In this document: piece by piece, positions 16,364-22,840 of the stretch | Layout: each line of letters opens with the position of its first letter | Numbering within the stretch: position 1 is the first letter of the stretch | Source: Rhizobium sp. C4 | Lineage (GTDB): Bacteria > Pseudomonadota > Alphaproteobacteria > Rhizobiales > Rhizobiaceae | Assembly (NCBI RefSeq): GCF_021026315.1 | Contig: NZ_JAJNCX010000002.1 | Span: 62,001 to 126,000 of the forward strand | Reading direction: 5' to 3' | DNA length: 64,000 bases | Position numbers and translations under genes: made by a program | The notes under the pieces: generated by a model | What the model saw: the letters and a program-made list of their open reading frames with translations, nothing else | Told to the model about the DNA's origin: nothing | Database searches by the model: none

Positions 16364-16482
16364 TGAAATCTGCACTGCTGAATTATTCATCGCTATTTGC
16401 GCCGTATCGGCCTGTGGCTGATGAGCCGGCCAGAACAGAAATTCGTTTCGATTCCAGCCAGATAGGGCAGTCGCCGACAAAC

Positions 16483-16498
16483 TGGCACGGTGTTTGCA
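16483..16498 (+). promoter_or_regulatory. Sigma-54 promoter of the nrt-nir-nas operon
   Basis: TGGCACG-GTGT-TTGCA is an exact match to the -24/-12 consensus (TGGCACG-N4-TTGCW), with GG and GC exactly 10 bases apart (GG 16484-16485, GC 16496-16497). Transcription should start near 16508-16510, just before the ANTAR-type hairpin. Confidence 0.9.
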
Positions 16499-16510
16499 TT
16501 GCTAATCACA

Positions 16511-16554
16511 TCCGGTCAACGGCGACCGGACACAAGAGCGCCTGAAGCGCGCTC
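16511..16554 (+). promoter_or_regulatory. NasT-responsive leader RNA hairpins (ANTAR target)
   Basis: Hairpin P1 (16511-16530) has a perfect 7-bp stem, TCCGGTC/GACCGGA, with a hexaloop AACGGC. Loop base 1 is A and base 4 is G, as in the described ANTAR-protein target. Five bases later P2 (16536-16554) pairs GAGCGC with GCGCTC around CTGAAGC; this loop is less canonical. A terminator follows at 16567. In NasT-controlled leaders the protein stabilises the P1-P2 form and prevents the terminator from forming. Confidence 0.75.
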
Positions 16555-16566
16555 ACCAGAGACATC

Positions 16567-16640
16567 GACGTCGCTTGGTTCTGCACACGGGAACACCTCC
16601 ATCCCGTTGTTGCACTAACCAGCGGCGTCTTTTTGTTTTT
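16567..16640 (+). terminator. Regulated intrinsic terminator in the nrtA leader
   Basis: A long, slightly imperfect stem runs from GACGTCGCTTGGTT (16567 on) to AACCAGCGGCGTC (ending 16629). Its inner part pairs TGCA with TGCA and ACGGGA with TCCCGT. It is followed immediately by TTTTTGTTTTT (16630-16640) and lies 38 bases before the nrtA start. Position between promoter and first gene marks it as the attenuator that NasT overrides. Confidence 0.85.
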
Positions 16641-16677
16641 CCGCATCTCCGTCACATCACCAGAGGGACACGAAGCA

Positions 16678-17976
16678 ATGACGAAGACGACAGGAACAGG
16701 GATTGGCCGCCGCGATCTGCTCAAGGTCACATCCGCAGCAGCGCTGATCAGCGCAGTGAAAATGGCATTTCCGTCCGGAGCCTTCGCGCAATCGGCCGGC
16801 CCCGAAGTCAAGGGCCTCAAGCTCGGTTATATCGCGCTCACCGATGCCGCGCCGCTGCTGATCGCCAAGGAAAAGGGCATTTTCGACAAACATGGGCTCA
16901 CCGAGGTCGAGGTCATCAAGCAGGCCTCCTGGGGCGCCACCCGCGACAATCTCGTGCTCGGTGGGGCCGCCAACGGCATTGACGGCGCGCATATCCTGAC
17001 CCCCATGCCGTACCTCATCTCGACCGGCAAGGTGACGCAGAACAATGTGCCCGTGCCGATGTCGATCATCGCCCGCCTCAATCTCGACAGCCAGGGCATT
17101 TCGGTTGCGCAGGAATATGCCCAGACGGGTGTGCAGATCGACGCTTCGAAGCTGAAGGAAGCCTTCGCGGCCAAGAAGGCAAAGGGCGGCGAAGTGAAGG
17201 TCGCGATGACCTTCCCCGGCGGCACGCATGACCTCTGGATCCGCTACTGGCTCGCCGCTGGCGGCATCGATCCGGACAAGGACGTTTCCACCATCGTCGT
17301 TCCGCCGCCGCAGATGGTTGCCAACATGAAGGTCGGCAATATGGATGCCTTCTGTGTCGGCGAGCCGTGGAACGAACAGCTCGTCAACCAGGGCATCGGC
17401 TTTACCGCCTGTACGACGGGCGAACTCTGGAAAGGCCACCCGGAAAAGGCGCTGGGGCTGCGCACCGACTGGATCGAGAAGAACCCGAATGCGGCGAAAG
17501 CCCTGATGATGGCCGTGATGGAAGCCCAGATGTGGGCCGACAGCATGGACAACAAGGAAGAGATGTCGGCGATCCTTGGCAAGCGCCAATGGTTCAACGT
17601 GCCGCCAAAGGACGTCGCCGGCCGCCTCAAGGGCACGATCAACTACGGCAACGGTCGCCTCGTGGAAAAGACCGGGCTCGAAATGAAGTTCTGGAAGGAC
17701 CATGCCTCCTATCCGTTCAAGAGCCACGACGCCTGGTTCCTCACCGAGAATATCCGCTGGGGCAAGTTTGCGCCCGACACGGATATCAAGGCGCTGGTCG
17801 ACAAGGTGAACCGCGAAGACATCTGGCGCTCGGCCGCCAAGGATCTCGGCGTCGCCGCCGCCGACATTCCGGCCTCGTCCTCGCGCGGGAAAGAGACCTT
17901 CTTCGACGGCAAGGTCTTCGATCCGGAAAATCCCAAGGCTTATCTCGACAGCCTGAAGATCAAGGCGATGGCCTGA
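16678..17976 (+). CDS. nrtA: Nitrate ABC transporter periplasmic binding protein
   Basis: A 432-residue NrtA/CmpA-family protein. It has a twin-arginine signal (GRRDLLKVTSAAALISAVKM, cleavage near AFAQS), so it is exported folded. The ligand-binding region has KGLKLGYIALTDAAPLLIAKE, FPGGTHDLWIRYWLAAGGID and VPPPQMVANMKVGNMDAFCVGEPWN, parallel to NasS. The ATG at 16678 follows GAGGG at 16663-16667. It delivers nitrate (possibly nitrite) to NrtB/NrtC. It is the first structural gene behind the leader terminator. Confidence 0.95.
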   Translation: MTKTTGTGIGRRDLLKVTSAAALISAVKMAFPSGAFAQSAGPEVKGLKLGYIALTDAAPLLIAKEKGIFDKHGLTEVEVIKQASWGATRDNLVLGGAANGIDGAHILTPMPYLISTGKVTQNNVPVPMSIIARLNLDSQGISVAQEYAQTGVQIDASKLKEAFAAKKAKGGEVKVAMTFPGGTHDLWIRYWLAAGGIDPDKDVSTIVVPPPQMVANMKVGNMDAFCVGEPWNEQLVNQGIGFTACTTGELWKGHPEKALGLRTDWIEKNPNAAKALMMAVMEAQMWADSMDNKEEMSAILGKRQWFNVPPKDVAGRLKGTINYGNGRLVEKTGLEMKFWKDHASYPFKSHDAWFLTENIRWGKFAPDTDIKALVDKVNREDIWRSAAKDLGVAAADIPASSSRGKETFFDGKVFDPENPKAYLDSLKIKAMA

Positions 17977-17986
17977 CGGTCATGCG

Positions 17987-18023
17987 GCCCCGCCCGCTGC
18001 TTTCCCCTCGCAGCGGGCGGGGC
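17987..18023 (+). promoter_or_regulatory. Perfect hairpin after nrtA
   Basis: GCCCCGCCCGCTGC (17987-18000) pairs perfectly with GCAGCGGGCGGGGC (18010-18023) around a 9-base loop, followed by only TTT. It starts 10 bases after the nrtA stop. It is likely a processing or stability element, or a partial terminator that gives more binding protein than permease. Confidence 0.6.
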
Positions 18024-18038
18024 TTTCACCCGAACCCA

Positions 18039-18092
18039 AAGCAATTCCAGCGAAAGTGGGAACCGGTTTCGCGTCCGGAATTGCGTAAAACC
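18039..18092. repeat. RIME-like rhizobial intergenic palindromic element
   Basis: The 132-base nrtA-nrtB gap holds a palindromic element with GCAATTCC (18041-18048) and GGAATTGC (18077-18084) as outer arms, and GCGAAA/TTTCGC inside. The wording AAAGCAATTCCAGCGAAAG and GTCCGGAATTGCGTAAAAC matches the rhizobial intergenic mosaic element family from memory. It supports a Rhizobiaceae origin and probably became part of the operon mRNA. Confidence 0.65.
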
Positions 18093-18117
18093 AAAGCGAC
18101 GAAACAGGATGAACCCC

Positions 18118-19005
18118 ATGACCGCAACTGCCCTCAAGGCTCAACCCGTGTCCGAGGCGACGCCCGCGACCAACACGGCGACGGTCGTCGTGATGCCGCG
18201 TGCCGCGCGCCGCACCTTCCAGCCGCAGGCCATGCTGGCCGCTGCTGCCCGCAATATCGTGCCGCCGTTTGTCGTGGTTCTGATCATCCTCGGCGTCTGG
18301 CAGCTGGCCTGTTCGCATCCGGGCGCCAGCCTGCCGGCCCCGTCGCAGATCTGGACCGACAGCGCCGATCTCATCACCTCGCCCTTCTTCAACAACGGGC
18401 CGCAGGACATTGGGCTTGCCTGGCGTGTGCTGATCTCGCTGGAGCGCGTGGCCATCGGTTTCGGCCTTGCGGCCATTGTCGGCGTTATCCTCGGTGCGGT
18501 CGTCGGCCAGTCGGTCTGGGCGATGCGCGGGCTTGATCCGATCTTCCAGGTGCTGCGCACCGTGCCGCCGCTCGCCTGGCTGCCGCTGTCGCTTGCCGCC
18601 TTTCGCGACAGCAGCCCGTCAGCCATTTTCGTGATCTTCATCACCTCGATCTGGCCGGTGATCATCAACACCGCCGTTGGCGTCCGCAATATTCCCGATG
18701 ACTATCGCAACATCGCCCGCGTGCTGCGTCTCAACCAGCTGGAATTCTTCTTCCGCATCATGATCCCGGCTGCCGCTCCTTACATCTTCACAGGACTTCG
18801 CATCGGCGTCGGCTTGTCGTGGCTCGCCATTGTTGCGGCGGAAATGCTGACCGGCGGCGTCGGAATCGGCTTCTTCATCTGGGATGCGTGGAACTCGTCG
18901 CGCCTCTCCGACATCATCGTGGCGCTCGTCTATATCGGCGTCACCGGCTTCATTCTCGACAAGCTCGTTGCCTTTGTCGGGACCATCGTCACGCGCAGCA
19001 ATTGA
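18118..19005 (+). CDS. nrtB: Nitrate ABC transporter permease
   Basis: A 295-residue inner-membrane permease of the NrtB/SsuC/TauC family, with about six transmembrane helices and the cytoplasmic EAA-like loop (VGVRNIPDDYRNIARVLRLN, then MIPAAAPYIFTGLRI). LRTVPPLAWLPLSLAAF is typical of this group. The ATG at 18118 fits the AGGA at 18105-18108 better than the ATG at 18109. It works with nrtA and nrtC. Confidence 0.94.
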   Translation: MTATALKAQPVSEATPATNTATVVVMPRAARRTFQPQAMLAAAARNIVPPFVVVLIILGVWQLACSHPGASLPAPSQIWTDSADLITSPFFNNGPQDIGLAWRVLISLERVAIGFGLAAIVGVILGAVVGQSVWAMRGLDPIFQVLRTVPPLAWLPLSLAAFRDSSPSAIFVIFITSIWPVIINTAVGVRNIPDDYRNIARVLRLNQLEFFFRIMIPAAAPYIFTGLRIGVGLSWLAIVAAEMLTGGVGIGFFIWDAWNSSRLSDIIVALVYIGVTGFILDKLVAFVGTIVTRSN

Positions 19006-19016
19006 GGGAGGTCGTC

Positions 19017-19814
19017 ATGACGAGCTATCTGAAAATCGACCATATCGACAAGAGTTTCGAGCGCGGCGGCGTGCGCACCGATGTCCTGAAGGACGTGTCG
19101 CTGACCATCGAGAAGGGAGAATTCGTCTCCATCATCGGCCATTCCGGCTGCGGGAAATCGACGCTGCTCAACCTCATCGCGGGGCTGACCCGCGTCACCA
19201 CCGGCGCGATCCTGCTCAGCAATATCGAGGTCAACGCGCCGGGCCCGGAACGCGCCGTCGTCTTCCAGAACCATTCGCTGCTGCCCTGGCTGACGGTCTA
19301 CGAAAACGTCAATCTCGCCGTCTCGAAGGTCTTTGCCGGCCGTAAGAGCAAGGCCGAGAAGCATGAATGGGTGATGCACAATCTCGACCTCGTGCAGATG
19401 GCGCATGCCAAGGACAAGCGACCTTCGGAAATCTCCGGCGGCATGAAGCAGCGCGTCGGCATTGCCCGCGCGCTTGCCATGGAGCCGAAAATCCTGCTGC
19501 TGGACGAGCCCTTCGGCGCGCTGGATGCGCTGACCCGCGCCCATCTTCAGGATGCGGTGATGGAAATCCACGCCCGCCTCGGCAACACGATGATCATGAT
19601 CACCCATGACGTGGACGAGGCCGTGCTGCTTTCCGATCGCATCGTCATGATGACCAACGGGCCGGCTGCGCGCATCGGCGAGGTTCTGGAGGTTCCGATC
19701 CCGCGGCCGCGCGACCGCATCGCGCTTTCCGCCGACCGCACTTACCTGAAATCCCGCGAAGCCGTGCTGAAGTTCCTCTACGAACGCCACCGCTTTGTCG
19801 AAGCCGCGGAGTAA
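19017..19814 (+). CDS. nrtC: Nitrate ABC transporter ATPase
   Basis: A 265-residue ATP-binding subunit. Walker A is GHSGCGKST (41-49), the Q-loop VVFQNHSLLPW, the signature SGGMKQR (about 140-146), Walker B ILLLDEP, and the switch His ITHDVDEA. It lacks the C-terminal NrtA-like extension of cyanobacterial NrtC, so it corresponds to the NrtD-size form. GGGAGG directly after the nrtB stop supports the ATG at 19017. Confidence 0.94.
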   Translation: MTSYLKIDHIDKSFERGGVRTDVLKDVSLTIEKGEFVSIIGHSGCGKSTLLNLIAGLTRVTTGAILLSNIEVNAPGPERAVVFQNHSLLPWLTVYENVNLAVSKVFAGRKSKAEKHEWVMHNLDLVQMAHAKDKRPSEISGGMKQRVGIARALAMEPKILLLDEPFGALDALTRAHLQDAVMEIHARLGNTMIMITHDVDEAVLLSDRIVMMTNGPAARIGEVLEVPIPRPRDRIALSADRTYLKSREAVLKFLYERHRFVEAAE

Positions 19815-19819
19815 GCACC

Positions 19820-22267
19820 ATGACGCAAAAGCTTGTGATCATCGGCAATGGCATGGCTCCGGGGCGCATGCTGGAAGAGCTCTTCGAAAAGGCGCCCGGT
19901 CTTTACGAGGTAACGATCTTCAACGCCGAGCCGCGCGTCAACTATGACCGCATCATGCTCTCGCCCGTTCTGTCCGGCGAGAAAGCCTATGAGGATATCG
20001 TCATCCACAATGACGACTGGTATGCCGCAAACAATGTCACGCTCCACAAGGGCGCGAAGGTGACGGAGATCGACCGCCACGCAAGGACCGTGACGTCTGC
20101 CAACGGTATCATGGCCGGATACGACAAGCTGGTCATCGCCACCGGCTCGCTGCCCTTCATCATCCCGGTCCCCGGCCATCAGCTGCCCGGCGTTCTCGCC
20201 TATCGCGATCTCGACGATGTCGAGCAGATGCTGGAGATCTCCAAGGGCAAAGGCCGCGCCATCGTCATTGGCGCAGGTCTTCTCGGGCTCGAGGCCGCCT
20301 ATGGCCTGAAGCGGCAGGGCATGGATGTCACCGTTATTCATCTCATGCCAACGATCATGGAACGCCAGCTCGACCCCGCCGCCGCTTATCTTCTCGAAAA
20401 GGCGCTGACCGAGCGCGGCATCGACATCATCACCAAGGCCAACACCAAGCAGATCCTCGGCACGGACAAGGTCGAGGGCATCGAACTGGAAGACGGGCGG
20501 GTGATTGAGGGTGACATGGTCGTCATGGCCGTCGGCATCCGCCCGGCGTCGGGACTTGCCAAGGAGGCCGGCCTTGCGGTCAATCGCGGCATCGTCGTGG
20601 ACGACGGCATGTTGACCTCGGACGCCTCGATCTATGCGCTCGGCGAATGCGCCGAACATCGCGGCCAGTGCTACGGGCTCGTAGCGCCGCTTTATGAAAG
20701 CGCCCGCGTGCTGGCGGATCGACTGACCGGCGGCGAGGCTGAATATCACGGCTCCGTCACCAATACGAAGCTGAAGGTGACGGGTATCAACCTCTTCTCC
20801 GCCGGCGATTTCGCCGACGCGCCCGACCGGCAGGAAATCGTGCTGCGTGATGCCGCCGCCGGCGTCTACAAGCGGCTCGTGCTGAAGGAAGACCGCATCA
20901 TCGGCGCGGTACTCTATGGCGAGACTGCTGACGGTTCCTGGTTCTTCGATCTGATGAAGAAGGGCACCGACATTTCCGCCATGCGCGACACATTGATCTT
21001 CGGCCAGTCATTTCAGGGGGGCGCTCCGCTGGACCCTATGGCGGCCGTTGCAGCCTTGCCGGATGATGCGGAAATCTGCGGCTGCAACGGCGTCTGCAAG
21101 GGCAAGATCACGTCTGCCATCACCGGTAAGGCCCTGACGACGCTCGATGGCGTCAGGGCGCATACCAAGGCGTCCGCCTCCTGCGGCAATTGCACGGGGC
21201 TGGTTGAACAGCTGATGTCACTGACGCTGGGCGACGCCTATAATCCGGCCGCCGTCACGCCCATGTGTTCTTGCACCGAGCTTGGCCATGACGATGTGCG
21301 CCGGCTGATCAAGGCCAAGGGGCTGAAGTCCATTCCCGCCGTCATGCAGGAACTGGAATGGAAGACCTCCTGCGGCTGCGCCAAGTGCCGCCCGGCGCTG
21401 AACTATTACCTCGTCTGCGACTGGCCGGACGAATATGCCGACGACTATCAGTCGCGTTTCATCAACGAGCGCGTTCACGCCAATATCCAGAAGGATGGCA
21501 CCTATTCGGTCGTGCCCCGCATGTGGGGCGGCGTGACGAATTCAGCGGAACTGCGCGCCATTGCCGATGTGGTCGACAAGTTCGAAATCCCAATGGTGAA
21601 GGTGACGGGCGGCCAGCGCATCGACCTTCTCGGCATCGAGAAGGAAGACCTGCCGGCCGTGTGGGCCGATCTCGGCAAGGCGGGCTTCGTCTCCGGCCAG
21701 GCCTATGCCAAGGGCCTGCGCACCGTGAAGACCTGTGTCGGCTCCGACTGGTGCCGTTTCGGCACGCAGGACTCGACCGGGCTCGGCATCCGCATCGAGA
21801 AATTCATGTGGGGCTCATGGACACCGGCCAAGCTGAAGCTCGCCGTCTCGGGGTGTCCGCGCAACTGCGCCGAGGCGACCTGCAAGGATATCGGCGTCAT
21901 CTGCGTGGATTCAGGCTTCGAAATCCATTTCGCGGGTGCTGCCGGTCTCGACATCAAGGGCACCGACGTTCTGGGGCTGGTCAAGACCGAGGACGAGGCG
22001 CTGGAGCATATCGTGGCACTGACCCAGATGTATCGCGAGCAGGCCCGCTATCTGGAGCGCATCTACAAATGGGCGAAACGCATCGGCCATGACGAGATCC
22101 GCCGGCAGATCATGGAGGATGGCGACAAACGCCGCGCCTATTACGAACGCTTCGTCTTCTCCCAGACATTCGCCCAGGTCGATCCATGGTCGGAGCGTGT
22201 CTCCGGCAAGGACAAGCACGAGTTCAAGCCGATGGCGACCATCAGCTTTCATCAGGCAGCGGAGTGA
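19820..22267 (+). CDS. nirB: Assimilatory nitrite reductase [NAD(P)H], large subunit
   Basis: An 815-residue enzyme reducing nitrite to ammonium in the cytoplasm. Domains in order: FAD/NAD(P)H oxidoreductase (about 1-300; VIIGNGMAPGRML, IVIGAGLLGLEAAYGL), a linker domain, and two BFD-like [2Fe-2S] regions (CGCNGVCKG with CGNCTG near 420-460; CSCTEL with CGCAKC near 485-525). Sulfite/nitrite reductase domains follow, with the [4Fe-4S]-siroheme cysteines CVGSDWC near 638 and SGCPRNC near 677. Length is normal for NirB (about 810-850). It starts 5 bases after nrtC. Siroheme is needed, but no cysG is in the window. Confidence 0.97.
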   Translation: MTQKLVIIGNGMAPGRMLEELFEKAPGLYEVTIFNAEPRVNYDRIMLSPVLSGEKAYEDIVIHNDDWYAANNVTLHKGAKVTEIDRHARTVTSANGIMAGYDKLVIATGSLPFIIPVPGHQLPGVLAYRDLDDVEQMLEISKGKGRAIVIGAGLLGLEAAYGLKRQGMDVTVIHLMPTIMERQLDPAAAYLLEKALTERGIDIITKANTKQILGTDKVEGIELEDGRVIEGDMVVMAVGIRPASGLAKEAGLAVNRGIVVDDGMLTSDASIYALGECAEHRGQCYGLVAPLYESARVLADRLTGGEAEYHGSVTNTKLKVTGINLFSAGDFADAPDRQEIVLRDAAAGVYKRLVLKEDRIIGAVLYGETADGSWFFDLMKKGTDISAMRDTLIFGQSFQGGAPLDPMAAVAALPDDAEICGCNGVCKGKITSAITGKALTTLDGVRAHTKASASCGNCTGLVEQLMSLTLGDAYNPAAVTPMCSCTELGHDDVRRLIKAKGLKSIPAVMQELEWKTSCGCAKCRPALNYYLVCDWPDEYADDYQSRFINERVHANIQKDGTYSVVPRMWGGVTNSAELRAIADVVDKFEIPMVKVTGGQRIDLLGIEKEDLPAVWADLGKAGFVSGQAYAKGLRTVKTCVGSDWCRFGTQDSTGLGIRIEKFMWGSWTPAKLKLAVSGCPRNCAEATCKDIGVICVDSGFEIHFAGAAGLDIKGTDVLGLVKTEDEALEHIVALTQMYREQARYLERIYKWAKRIGHDEIRRQIMEDGDKRRAYYERFVFSQTFAQVDPWSERVSGKDKHEFKPMATISFHQAAE

Positions 22268-22271
22268 GATC

Positions 22272-22610
22272 ATGACCACCAACTGGATCGCCATTGGCCA
22301 TATCGACGACATTCCGCTGCGCGGCGCGCGCTGCGTAAAAACGCCGGAGGGCAAGATCGCCGTCTTCCGCACGGCCGACAACGAGGTCTTCGCCATCGAG
22401 GATCAATGCCCGCACAAGGGGGGACCGCTGAGCCAGGGCATCGTCCACGGCAAGGCCGTCACCTGCCCCTTGCACAATTTCGTCATCTCGCTGGAAAGCG
22501 GCAAGGCGCTGGGGGCCGATGAGGGTGCGGTGCGGACGATCCCGCTGAGGAATATCGACGGGCAGCTTTCGATTGCGTTTGAGGCTGCGGCTCTGGTTGC
22601 GGCGGAGTGA
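22272..22610 (+). CDS. nirD: Nitrite reductase small subunit with intact Rieske motif
   Basis: A 112-residue NirD-type protein. The ATG at 22272 follows GGAGTGAG overlapping the nirB end. It carries C46-P-H48 (EDQCPHKGGPLSQG) and C65-P-L-H68 (TCPLHNF), all four ligands of a Rieske [2Fe-2S] centre. Some NirD proteins, such as that of E. coli, lack these ligands, so this one could carry a cluster and pass electrons within the NirBD complex. Confidence 0.93.
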   Translation: MTTNWIAIGHIDDIPLRGARCVKTPEGKIAVFRTADNEVFAIEDQCPHKGGPLSQGIVHGKAVTCPLHNFVISLESGKALGADEGAVRTIPLRNIDGQLSIAFEAAALVAAE

Positions 22611-22633
22611 GGCGGCGATGATGGTGGACGAGT

Positions 22634-22813
22634 TACCCCCCTCTGCCTTGCCAGGCATCTCCCCCGCAAGGGGGGAGATTGACCCGGAGTGGCCGTACCG
22701 CCCGGTTAAAGCCCTTGGAGCAGAATGCGAGAGCGTTAGAGGGGGAATGGCGCGCACGCTCCATCCAATCTCCCCCCTTGCGGGGGAGATGTCCGGCAGG
22801 ACAGAGGGGGGTA
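22634..22813. repeat. Pair of 47-bp inverted REP-like repeats between nirD and nasA
   Basis: Copies at 22634-22680 and 22767-22813 are inverted to each other with only four mismatches. Each holds its own hairpin (ATCTCCCCC-GCAA-GGGGGGAGAT). They are separated by 86 bases with no gene. The pair fills most of the 230-base gap and could form one very long stem in the operon mRNA. It looks like a rhizobial REP/BIME or MITE-like insertion. Confidence 0.8.
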
Positions 22814-22840
22814 GCCCCTCCAAACTCCGGAGCCATCCCC

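Noticed and set aside
16536-16554. Calling the second leader hairpin a canonical ANTAR hexaloop
   Set aside because: The loop reads CTGAAGC, without A at position 1 and G at position 4. I report it as a candidate P2 only, beside the canonical P1.
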